In this document: positions 38,316 to 46,049 of the stretch, in pieces | Layout of the letters: every line of letters begins with the position of its first letter | Position numbering within the stretch: the stretch's first letter is position 1 | Source of the DNA: Anaerolineae bacterium | Lineage (GTDB): Bacteria; Chloroflexota; Anaerolineae; Caldilineales; Caldilineaceae | Reading direction: 5' to 3' | NCBI GenBank assembly: GCA_030432295.1 | Contig: JAUIHI010000004.1 | Coordinates: 233,540-297,539 of the forward strand | Length of the DNA stretch: 64,000 bases | The notes under the pieces: model-generated | What the model was told of the DNA's origin: nothing | The model's input: the letters and a program-made list of their open reading frames with translations, nothing else | Database searches by the model: none | Made by a program: the position numbers and the translations under genes

Positions 38316-40157
38316 TTCGGTGAAATTGGACAGGAAAAGAGAGAATATTGATACTCGTCAGATATGACAAAAATAGACGAGAAGGCACCAAGAATAGAAC
38401 GGGTAGATGACATACCAGTCATCTATGGATTGCTAGAGCGAATGGGCATCCAAATTATCACAGATGGAGCCATCACGCCCCACGGGAACTGGACAGGAAT
38501 CAGTCCGGGATGGGTGGTCACCTTGTAGTTGACCCATATTCTGAGCGAGAAAAATCACCTGATGGAACCGGTGCAACAGTGGGTAAGCCGCCATCTGATA
38601 ATATTGACCCGACTGAGCGGTCAGCCAGTACGGGCGTTGGACTTTGCAGACGATAAGCTGGCTATTTGCCTGCGAGAACTGAGCGGAGCCGGGATTTGGC
38701 AAGCCATCGAAAACCAGTTAGGCATGCGACTGATTCGGGTCTATGACCTGAGAACCAACGTTCTGAGACTGGATGCAACCGTGGGCACAGTCAACCACAA
38801 CCCGGAAAATGGCAGCCTGTTTCAGGTAGGCAAAGCCAAAAACGGACTGTACGAGACCCAGTTCAAACTGATGATGGCCAGCCTGGACCCCCTGGGACTG
38901 CCCCTGGTGGTGGATGTGAAGCCAGGCCACCAGGCTGACGACCCGCTCTACATTCCCAGCTACCAGCGGGCCAAGCAGATAGTAGAGCACGACGGCATCC
39001 TGGTGGTAGGCGACAGCAAAATGAGTGCCTTGACGACCCGGGCCACGATTGTGGCGGGGCAGGACAGCTATCTGGTGCCCCTGGCCGACAAGAAAGACGA
39101 ACCCCACCTGCTTGCCCAGGAACTGGCGGCCTGGCAGGAACGCAAGGCAGAGGCAATACCCATCTTCCGACCCGAAGATATGCCTGCTGACGGCGGGAAG
39201 CCGGAGCCAGAACTGGCGATTGCCCGGGGCTTCGAGGTGACACGTACCCGTAGCGTGTGGTTGGATGGGGTAGAAATCACCTGGGCGGAACGGCTGCTGG
39301 TCGTCCAGTCCTACAGCTATAGGCAGAGCATCCTGGCCGGGTTGCGCCAACGGCTGGAGAAAGCAGAGGCCGCCTTCCTGGCCCTGACTCCTCCTCGTCA
39401 GCGGGGCAAGAAACAGATAATCCAGGAGGCCAAACTGCTCTCTGCCATTGCACAGATCGAAAAGAAGTACCGGGTGCAAGGGTTTTTCCACTACGACTAT
39501 CAAGCCGAGACGACTGAGCGGCAGGTGCGTGGCTACAAAGAGACAGATGCCCGTGTGGAATGCCAGGTGCGCTATCAATTGACCGTCAGTCGCCAGCAAG
39601 AGGCCATCGAAAAGGCAGAATGGGAGGCTGGCTGGCGCATCTATGCCACCAATGAAATCAGCCAACGGCTTTCTCTGCCCCAGGCTGTAGCCGTTTACCG
39701 GGACCAGATTATTGAAGAAAACGTTTTTCGCCGCCTGCACGGCAAAATGCTCTCCATCACCCCTCTCTATGTCCAACGAGAGGATCATGCCCAAGGGTTG
39801 GTCCACCTTCTCACCCTGGCGGCCAGACTTTTGGCCTTGGGTGATTATCTGGCCCGGGAAGCTCTGGCCACACTGGGCGAAGAACTGACCGATGTCTATG
39901 CTGGCAACCCCAATCGGGGCACTACACGACCTACCAGTGAGCGCATGTTCAAGGCCTGTGACGGGATTGACCTGGTCATTTTCCCTAAAGATGGCCGCAC
40001 ATCCACCTTTTTGACCGGCTTGAGGCCGGTTCATCAACGCATTCTGGCTCTACTTGGCTTACATTCAGATACCTTTGCCACCCTGCAATCTGCCTGAACA
40101 AGGGAGTACCCTATCTTATGCACATATTCACCTGATTTTCTGCTTGACGTCACCCAA
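38316..40157. mobile_element. IS1634-type insertion sequence (ends uncertain)
   Basis: A single DDE transposase gene (pseudogene 38364-40097) fills the element. TTCGGTGA...GAATAT at 38316-38347 and the reverse complement of 40124-40157 (TTGGGTGA...GAATAT) form imperfect inverted ends of about 34 bp. A CAGGATA match further out on both sides suggests the true ends may lie slightly outside. No target duplication was found by eye. Confidence 0.5.
38364..40097 (+). pseudogene. IS1634 family transposase interrupted by one in-frame TAG
   Basis: ATG 38364 opens a DUF4277-like N-terminus (RVDDIPVIYGLLERMG, HGNWTGISPGWVVTL) that stops at TAG 38526-38528. The same frame continues directly as LTHILSEKNHLMEPVQQWV for 522 residues to 40097. 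The region where the stop falls normally reads WLT, so a TGG to TAG change is the simplest cause. The DDE domain shows LDATVGTVNH and VVGDSKMS acidic positions and a late acidic region. Combined length (about 577) fits the family. It is probably inactive unless the stop is suppressed. Confidence 0.8.
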
Positions 40158-40296
40158 TTTGGTTGCCCTATCCTGCCTGGTTGGCCCTGGATTATCGTTT
40201 CAGTGACCACTACTTCTTGTCTTGTTTGTTGCCACTTCGCTTTCGGCTTCAATTCTCTATTTCAGCTACGATATGCCCGAACTCACAGTCTAAACA

Positions 40297-40701
40297 ATGG
40301 AATTAGGCGAACTGTTTGCAGCAATGACAATCGCTGGTGCATTTGTGATTGCATTGTTCATCAAAATATGGCTTCTGAAAGATTTTGCGATCTCGCGTCG
40401 TTTTGTGCTTGCCGGCCTTTCCAGCGCGATCACAGCCATCCTTTTGGTCGCCATCATATATTTGTTGTTACAAGTAGAAGAGATGAACGCATGGGTTTTG
40501 TGCGGGGCAACTGTCATTATTCCCGCACTGATTGATGGTATACTTTTGAGTACCCTTGTAGACCGAGGCTTACCCACTGTCAATTCGCTTGAAAAATACG
40601 TTGTCTTCAGTTTGATAGCTTATCTGGCTGCGTTATTTCTGACTTATGCTGGAGGTATAATTCTCTGGATTGTAGTTTCGATTTGGTCCACATTTCGATG
40701 A
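40297..40701 (+). CDS. Small four-helix membrane protein, unrecognised
   Basis: The 134-residue product has about four hydrophobic segments (AAMTIAGAFVIALFIKIWLL, FVLAGLSSAITAILLVAIIYLLL, WVLCGATVIIPALIDGIL, YVVFSLIAYLAALFLTYAGGIILWIVVS). No family is recognised. Its DNA is visibly poorer in G+C than neighbours, and it sits just downstream of the IS element, so it may have been acquired. The start lacks a clear ribosome binding site. Confidence 0.55.
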   Translation: MELGELFAAMTIAGAFVIALFIKIWLLKDFAISRRFVLAGLSSAITAILLVAIIYLLLQVEEMNAWVLCGATVIIPALIDGILLSTLVDRGLPTVNSLEKYVVFSLIAYLAALFLTYAGGIILWIVVSIWSTFR

Positions 40702-40843
40702 ATCTGCCGCTCTTGTAAGCGACAAATTTCCCCCGGCCTGTTCAACCTTTGGCAGCAATGCGCTCAGCGGCCCACTCAGCACTCACATCATCCAGCTTGG
40801 CGCAATATACCACCAACAAACAATCATTTCAACGGTCAGATGA

Positions 40844-42865
40844 ATGTCCCAAGAACGCTTTGAATGGCTCGAAATCCCCGACGGGGTAGAGAGCGAAACA
40901 CAAACGAAAGATAAATCACCGGAGGCGGTGCTGGGCAAACGCTGCCCCCAGTGCAATTGGCTGGACGAAGAGACCGCGACGGTCTGCTTCCGCTGCGGCC
41001 ACCGCTTCCACATGGACCAGAAAATGGCCGCGGCCATTGAGTCCCTGGGCATCAGCCTGCCCCCCCGCCTCATCGAAACGACCCAAAATCTGGAAAACTT
41101 TTTCCGCATCCACGGCAGACAGCAGCCCCCCGGCCCGTTGGACCACTACCAGCTACGCCTACAGGCCGAACAGTTGCGTCTGAGCCAGGGCTTCGACCAT
41201 CTGATCTGCCTGGAAGATATCGCGGTGGAGCACTACGAACACCAGTTGGAGACGGCCCTGCGCGCCCTGCGTGAGATGCGGGGCCGGGCACTGTTGGCCG
41301 ACGAAGTGGGGCTGGGCAAGACGATTGAAGCCGGGATTGTGATGAAAGAGCTGATCGAGCGGGGGCTGGTGCGCTCGATTCTGGTACTGACCCCCGCCTC
41401 CCTCACCGAGCAATGGCGGGAGGAGTTGTCGGCCAAATTTCGGGAGGAATTCACCGTCATCGACAGCCTGGCCCAGTGGGCCGGCGCTGACGGCGCGGAT
41501 GGCGCGGCCACAGCCGAGAGCGGGCGCTGGCTGATGAGCCTGGACCGGGCCAAAATGAAAAGGTACAGCGAGGCGATTTTGCAGCGGGAGTATGACCTGC
41601 TGATTGTGGACGAGGCCCACAAACTGAAGAACCGCAGCACTTTGGCCTGGAAGTTCGTCAATCAGATTCGCAAACGCTATGTGCTGATGCTGACCGCCAC
41701 GCCGGTGCAGAACGATCTGATGGAACTCTACAGCCTCATCACAATCCTCTCCCCCGGCCAGTTGGGCACAGTGCGGGGTTTCCGCCGCCACTTCCTGGAG
41801 CAGTCCGACGCCCGCCAGCCCAAGAACGCCCCGGCCCTGCGCCGTCTGCTGGGCGATGTGATGATCCGCAACCGGCGCAGTTCGGTGGATGTCACATTCC
41901 CCCAGCGCCGGGCCGCCATCTACCACCTGAGCCTGAGCGAAGCTGAATGGCAACTTTACACTGCTGTCACCGACTACATCCGCCGCCGCTTCCGCGACCC
42001 GGAGAGCGACAAGCATCTGCGCCTGACGCTGATTATATTGCAGAAAGAGCTTTGCAGCAGTCCCCAGGCTCTGGCCCAGACAATGGCGAAGATGGCCGAC
42101 GACCGTTCCTACAGCGATCCGGTGCGGGCCGAGTTGAACGGCTTTCTGGCCCTGGCCCGCTCCATTCCTCTCCCCCGCAAACTCATCGCGGTGGAGGAGA
42201 TTCTGCAAAAGTTCCCCGGCAAATTTCTCATCTTCACCGAATACCGGCAGACACTGGAAACGATTGTCTCCCATCTGGCCGGGCTGGGCATCAGCGCAGT
42301 GGCCTTTCACGGCGGGCTGAATATCAGCCAGAAAGAGGCGGCCATCGACCGCTTCCGCACAGAGGAAAATGACGGAGAAGCCAACGGGGAAAGTACCGGG
42401 GGCGTGCGGGTGCTGGTCAGCACAGAGAGCGGCGCGGAGGGGCGCAATCTCCAATTCTGCCACCAGTTGATCAACTACGACCTGCCCTGGAACCCCATGC
42501 GGGTGGAGCAGCGCATTGGCCGTCTGCATCGCCTGGGCCAGGAGAGCGACGTGACGATCTTCAATCTGAGCTGCCACGAAACCATCGAAGCCTATATCGT
42601 CGATCTGCTGGCCCGCAAAATCCGTATGTTCGAACTGGTCATCGGCGAACTGGACCTGATCCTGGGTGGGCTGGAAGGGGCCGACTCCTTCGAGGATATG
42701 CTGCGCCAGGCCTGGGAAGCCGCGGAGAGCGAGGACGATTTGCAGGAGCGACTGGAAACTGTGGGCACTTTGCTGGAGCAGGCCCGGCGCAAATACGAAC
42801 AGGTGCGCGAAAACAACGCCCAGTTGGACCGCATTTTCGACAGCCCCGGCGCACATTCTCAATAA
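40844..42865 (+). CDS. SNF2-family DEAD/DEAH helicase with N-terminal zinc ribbon
   Basis: Residues 34-51 hold a C34-x2-C37...C48-x2-C51 zinc ribbon (CPQCNWLDEETATVCFRC). The SNF2 core follows: ADEVGLGKTIEAGIVMKEL, VLTPASLTEQWREEL, LIVDEAHKLKN, LTATPVQNDLMELYSL, then the C-terminal lobe FLIFTEYRQTLE, VLVSTESGAEGRNLQ and EQRIGRLHRLGQ. The overall order resembles RapA-like remodelers of protein-nucleic acid complexes. Length 673. No partner gene (methylase, nuclease) adjoins it, so there is no sign of a defence operon here. Confidence 0.9.
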   Translation: MSQERFEWLEIPDGVESETQTKDKSPEAVLGKRCPQCNWLDEETATVCFRCGHRFHMDQKMAAAIESLGISLPPRLIETTQNLENFFRIHGRQQPPGPLDHYQLRLQAEQLRLSQGFDHLICLEDIAVEHYEHQLETALRALREMRGRALLADEVGLGKTIEAGIVMKELIERGLVRSILVLTPASLTEQWREELSAKFREEFTVIDSLAQWAGADGADGAATAESGRWLMSLDRAKMKRYSEAILQREYDLLIVDEAHKLKNRSTLAWKFVNQIRKRYVLMLTATPVQNDLMELYSLITILSPGQLGTVRGFRRHFLEQSDARQPKNAPALRRLLGDVMIRNRRSSVDVTFPQRRAAIYHLSLSEAEWQLYTAVTDYIRRRFRDPESDKHLRLTLIILQKELCSSPQALAQTMAKMADDRSYSDPVRAELNGFLALARSIPLPRKLIAVEEILQKFPGKFLIFTEYRQTLETIVSHLAGLGISAVAFHGGLNISQKEAAIDRFRTEENDGEANGESTGGVRVLVSTESGAEGRNLQFCHQLINYDLPWNPMRVEQRIGRLHRLGQESDVTIFNLSCHETIEAYIVDLLARKIRMFELVIGELDLILGGLEGADSFEDMLRQAWEAAESEDDLQERLETVGTLLEQARRKYEQVRENNAQLDRIFDSPGAHSQ

Positions 42866-42870
42866 AGCAG

Positions 42871-42933
42871 AAGAAACTGAGTTTTTGCGGCTTGACCAGC
42901 CTACGCAAGGGTCAGCAAAAAACTCAGTTTCTT
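42871..42933. terminator. Hairpin (family J) after the SNF2 gene
   Basis: AAGAAACTGAGTTTTT (42871-42886) pairs with AAAAACTCAGTTTCTT (42918-42933), with an inner pairing TTGACC/GGGTCAG. It lies 5 bp after the SNF2 stop and can act as terminator. Confidence 0.6.
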
Positions 42934-42963
42934 CGCGCAATGGATGATTGGATGATCCCTTAC

Positions 42964-42992
42964 TTGACAGAGGCACGCCAGTTGTCTATAAT
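42964..42992 (+). promoter_or_regulatory. Perfect-consensus sigma-70 promoter
   Basis: TTGACA at 42964-42969, 17-bp spacer, TATAAT at 42987-42992. It is the only fully consensus promoter found in the window and points to the 69-residue gene at 43148, leaving a leader of about 150 nt. Confidence 0.8.
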
Positions 42993-43005
42993 GCAACCGG
43001 TTGCA
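42992..43005. promoter_or_regulatory. Palindromic operator TGCAACCGGTTGCA
   Basis: A perfect 14-bp palindrome starts at the last base of the -10 hexamer and covers the transcription start. Its central CG with AACCGGTT is the pattern of LacI-family operators. Binding would block the strong promoter. No LacI gene is in the window. Confidence 0.6.
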
Positions 43006-43147
43006 CAACTCGAACCAGTGCAACTGGCAAAAGCGAAAGCGGTTTTACCGCCACTTTCAATGCCTTTGTCGTCGTGTCTTGATGGGCCGCAGATGCGTCC
43101 CATCCCATTAAAACAGGAAGCCACTGAACTTTCGGAAGGAGGCTCCT

Positions 43148-43357
43148 ATGCTGTTGTATCAATATGAAGCCCGCTCGATCTACGAGGAACGACTGCGGGA
43201 AGCTGCGCTGGAACGCAAGGCCAGGATGCTGCGCAAGCACCAAGCCCAGTCCCAGACCAATCCGCACCACCTTTCCCACCTGAAAGCCCGTGTCGGGGAC
43301 AATCTGATTGCCCTGGGTCACAGGCTCAAGCGGGAAGAGGAACTGGTCTACGGCTAA
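43148..43357 (+). CDS. Small basic/acidic helical protein (69 residues), unrecognised
   Basis: ATG 43148 has a strong AAGGAGG upstream. The product (MLLYQYEARSIYEERLREAALERKARMLRK... LKREEELVYG) is highly charged and helical, with alternating Glu/Arg that could form a short coiled coil. No signal peptide, membrane helix or Cys cluster. It is driven by the consensus promoter at 42964 and closed by a terminator at 43486, so it is a single-gene, probably strongly and conditionally expressed unit. Function unknown. Confidence 0.65.
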   Translation: MLLYQYEARSIYEERLREAALERKARMLRKHQAQSQTNPHHLSHLKARVGDNLIALGHRLKREEELVYG

Positions 43358-43485
43358 TCCGGTGCTGGACACCGGCCCGTAACGTAGGGCAGTGGGGCAA
43401 AAGCCCCGGCAATGACGCCCAGTGAATAACAACTGAACAAACAATAAAATAACTGTGAGCCAGTTTCTGTGATAGAAACTGCTTG

Positions 43486-43516
43486 GAGCGCCGGGTCAAT
43501 GGACCCGGCGCTCTTT
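43486..43516 (+). terminator. Rho-independent terminator
   Basis: GAGCGCCGGGTC (43486-43497) and GACCCGGCGCTC (43502-43513) form perfect 12-bp arms with a 4-nt loop, then TTT. Confidence 0.85.
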
Positions 43517-43543
43517 CGTATCAGGTACATCCTATCCACTCAT

Positions 43544-43572
43544 TTGCATCCCCGGCCCGGCCCGGATACACT
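43544..43572 (+). promoter_or_regulatory. Possible promoter of the M20 gene
   Basis: TTGCAT at 43544-43549, 17-bp spacer, TACACT at 43567-43572; start codon at 43629. Confidence 0.4.
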
Positions 43573-43628
43573 GTAACCGAACACCGATTCAGCAACTTGA
43601 TTGCCTGCAATATCAAAGGAAGCCGCCC

Positions 43629-44834
43629 GTGACAACCCTTCAAGAACGCATCAACGCCGAAGCCCAGGACCTCCAGCCCCAGCTTATCAACTGGCGGCGG
43701 GACTTCCACGCCCACCCGGAATTGGGCTTTCAGGAGACACGTACCGCCGGCATCGTGGCCGAGCATCTCCACGATTTGGGGCTGGAAGTCAGCACCGGCA
43801 TCGGCAAGACCGGTGTGGTGGCGATGGTGGAGGGCGACGGGGCCGACGAAGACGCGCCGACGATTCTGCTCCGTTTTGATATGGACGCCCTGCCTATTCT
43901 GGAGGAGACCGGTCTGCCCTTCGCCTCCCAGAATCCAGGAGTGATGCACGCCTGCGGTCACGACGGCCACACAGCGATTGGGATGGGTGTCGCCCGGCTG
44001 CTGGTCAAGCACCGGCAGCATCTGAATGGCCGGGTGAAGCTCGTCTTTCAACCAGCGGAGGAGGGCGTCGGCGGCGCATCCGCGATGATTGCTGACAAAG
44101 TGCTGGAAAATCCCAAACCAGCCGCGGCCTTTGCCATGCACCTGTGGAGCCGCCTGCCGCTAAACCAGGTGGTGGTCCAACCCGGTCCACTCTGGGCGGC
44201 TGCGGATAAGTTCGATCTGGTCATCCACGGCAAAGGCGGCCACGGCGCAACCCCCCACGACACCATCGACGCAACCCTCATCGCCAGCCAGATTGTAGTG
44301 GCATTGCAGAGCATTGTGGCCCGCAACGTCAACCCCACGGATACAGCAGTGGTGACTGTGGGCAGCTTCCAGAGCGGATCGGTAGGCAATGTCATCTCCG
44401 AAAAAGCTGTCTTGCAGGGGACTGTGCGCAGTTTCGACCCGGAGGTGCGCTCGATGCTCCACCGGCGCATCGACGAAGTGGCCGCAGGCATCTGCCAGGC
44501 ATTTGGGGCCACCCACGAATTCAGCGTGCCCGGCGGCTGCCCGGCGGTCGTCAATTCGCCCGAGGGTGCGGCGCTGATGCAGGGGGTGGCCGAAGCCGTC
44601 GTCGGCCAGGAGCAGGTGGCCCAGATTGCGCCGATGATGGTGGGCGAAGATATGGCCGAGTTTCTCAACCGCGCGCCGGGCTGCTTTGTCCTCGTCGGCG
44701 CGGCCAGCCCGGAGACCGGCCCCTTCAGCCCCCACCACAGCCCCACCTTCGACTTCGACGAGCGGATGCTCTCCACGGGGGTGGCGTTGATGGCGAACAC
44801 GGCCTTTGCCTGGCTGGACGAGCAGACGGGATAG
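43629..44834 (+). CDS. M20 family amidohydrolase (hippurate hydrolase-like)
   Basis: Metal-binding DFHAHPELGFQE, FDMDALPI, HACGHDGHTA, FQPAEEG and the C-terminal SPHHSPTFDFDE are the M20D set used by hippurate, N-acyl amino acid and IAA-amino acid hydrolases. The dimerisation insert HGKGGHGATPHDTIDA is present. GTG 43629 follows AAAGGAAG. Length 401 fits. It cleaves N-acyl or peptide amides in the cytoplasm; the exact substrate is unknown. Confidence 0.88.
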   Translation: MTTLQERINAEAQDLQPQLINWRRDFHAHPELGFQETRTAGIVAEHLHDLGLEVSTGIGKTGVVAMVEGDGADEDAPTILLRFDMDALPILEETGLPFASQNPGVMHACGHDGHTAIGMGVARLLVKHRQHLNGRVKLVFQPAEEGVGGASAMIADKVLENPKPAAAFAMHLWSRLPLNQVVVQPGPLWAAADKFDLVIHGKGGHGATPHDTIDATLIASQIVVALQSIVARNVNPTDTAVVTVGSFQSGSVGNVISEKAVLQGTVRSFDPEVRSMLHRRIDEVAAGICQAFGATHEFSVPGGCPAVVNSPEGAALMQGVAEAVVGQEQVAQIAPMMVGEDMAEFLNRAPGCFVLVGAASPETGPFSPHHSPTFDFDERMLSTGVALMANTAFAWLDEQTG

Positions 44835-44849
44835 GCAAACAGCGTAGAT

Positions 44850-45090
44850 GGGACGCTGATGCCGCTGAAGAAGATGATTGACGCAGATCTTGTGCTGATC
44901 AACAGGATGATGAAACGTTATTTTTCAACGCAAAGATGCAAAGACGCAAGGACGCAGAGGAGAACCCATAAATCTTTGCATCTCTGCACCTTTGCATCTT
45001 TGCGTTGAAAATTTCACCATCATTTTGATCACTACAGATTGACGCAGATTTTATCAGCGGCAATCTGTGGTTTCTGCGAAATCTGCGCCC
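44850..45090. repeat. Triple-nested palindrome (families B, N and C)
   Basis: From outside in: B arms (GATTGACGCAGATCTT near 44877; AGATTGACGCAGATTTTATC near 45036), N arms (TGATCAACAGGATGATGAAA at 44896-44915; TTTCACCATCATTTTGATCA at 45012-45031), and C arms (TTCAACGCAAAGATGCAAAG from 44934; TTTGCATCTTTGCGTTGAA near 44991). The N arms match those at 33172. With the promoter and operator below it accounts for the whole gap before the GntR gene. Confidence 0.75.
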
Positions 45091-45133
45091 TATTTCCCGT
45101 TGAGAACGGAAACAAATTTCGGCTGCCGCGAAA

Positions 45134-45162
45134 TTGACTTTTTTTGGGCTGTTTTCTATACT
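45134..45162 (+). promoter_or_regulatory. Promoter of the GntR-family regulator gene
   Basis: TTGACT at 45134-45139, 17-bp spacer, TATACT at 45157-45162. Confidence 0.65.
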
Positions 45163-45177
45163 TAATAGACGGTCTGA

Positions 45178-45194
45178 TTGATTGGATCAATCAA
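45178..45194. promoter_or_regulatory. Candidate autoregulatory operator
   Basis: Perfect inverted repeat TTGATTG-GAT-CAATCAA just downstream of the predicted transcription start. Size and symmetry fit a GntR dimer site, so autoregulation is plausible. Confidence 0.5.
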
Positions 45195-45278
45195 ATCAAT
45201 TGTTTCTATAAAAATTGTTTCTGGCTCTTCGCCGAGTCGAGGTGCCAGGTTCTGGGTTCCAGCAACGGCGCAAACCCC

Positions 45279-46001
45279 ATGTCCCAACTCAGGATCGAGT
45301 CCGATTTTCTCCGCTATCTCCTTGCCCAGGGCTGCACGCCCGGCGGCCGCCTACCCTCCCTCAACGAAATCAGCAACGAAATTGGTATCAGTGTTGGCAA
45401 ACTGCGCGAGCAATTGGAAGTTGCGCGGGTGCTGGGATTGATCGAGGCCAGCCCCCGTCGGGGTATCCACTACACCGGCTACGACTTTCTGCCTGCTGTG
45501 CGCCAGAGCCTAATGTTCGGCCTGAACCTGGACCGCCATCTCTTCGATAGCTACAGTGCCCTGCGCGGCCATCTGGAGATCGCATTCTGGGACGAGGCGG
45601 TGGTGCGGTTGACAGAGGACGACCGCCAGCGGCTGGGCCAGCTTGTGGCAGGAGCCTGGGCCAAATTGCAACACGGACGTATCCAGATTCCCCACGCCGA
45701 GCACCGGGCCTTTCACATGACGATCTTTTCCCGGTTGGACAATCTGTTTGTCACCGATCTGCTGGAAGCCTATTGGGATGCCTACGAAGCCGTAGACCTG
45801 AACACCTACGCCGACTACCGCTATCTGACCGCGGTCTGGCGCTATCACGAGCAGATCGCCGACGCCATCACGGCTGGGAATTTTGCCACAGCCAAGCAGT
45901 TGCATCTCGACCACATGTCCCTGCTGGGCAGCCGTGGCGTGCCATTCGACAGTGACCCATTGCCAGCGGGGAGACTGCTCCCCACCCAGGCAAGCCCATA
46001 A
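45279..46001 (+). CDS. GntR-family transcriptional regulator, FadR/FCD-like
   Basis: The N-terminal winged helix is recognisable (GGRLPSLNEISNEIGISVGKLREQLEVARVLGLIEASPRRGIHYTG). The C-terminal helical domain has the FCD-like FHMTIFSRLDNLFVTDLLEAYWDAYEAV and YRYLTAVWRYHEQIADAITAGNF segments, with His residues that could bind metal and an acid ligand. ATG 45279 gives 240 residues; the frame upstream runs through the promoter and operator. It is followed 48 bp later by korA, so control of the 2-oxoacid oxidoreductase is likely. Confidence 0.85.
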   Translation: MSQLRIESDFLRYLLAQGCTPGGRLPSLNEISNEIGISVGKLREQLEVARVLGLIEASPRRGIHYTGYDFLPAVRQSLMFGLNLDRHLFDSYSALRGHLEIAFWDEAVVRLTEDDRQRLGQLVAGAWAKLQHGRIQIPHAEHRAFHMTIFSRLDNLFVTDLLEAYWDAYEAVDLNTYADYRYLTAVWRYHEQIADAITAGNFATAKQLHLDHMSLLGSRGVPFDSDPLPAGRLLPTQASP

Positions 46002-46049
46002 CATAGCGCTCTACATTTCTGTTCTTTTCCTGAATGCAAGGAGACCCCC

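Noticed and set aside
38526..38528. TAG read as pyrrolysine or as a programmed readthrough
   Set aside because: No supporting structure or pyl genes in the window; a TGG to TAG point mutation is simpler.
38718..40037. 439-codon minus-strand frame
   Set aside because: Antisense shadow of the transposase coding sequence.
40844..42865. SNF2 helicase as part of a phage-defence operon
   Set aside because: No nuclease, methylase or other defence gene adjoins it; flanks are a small membrane gene and a single small ORF with its own promoter.
41159..42976. 605-codon minus-strand frame
   Set aside because: Antisense to the SNF2 helicase, which has all helicase motifs.
42892..43167. 91-codon frame covering the leader of the 69-residue gene
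   Set aside because: It spans the consensus promoter and operator, so it cannot be translated from that transcript.
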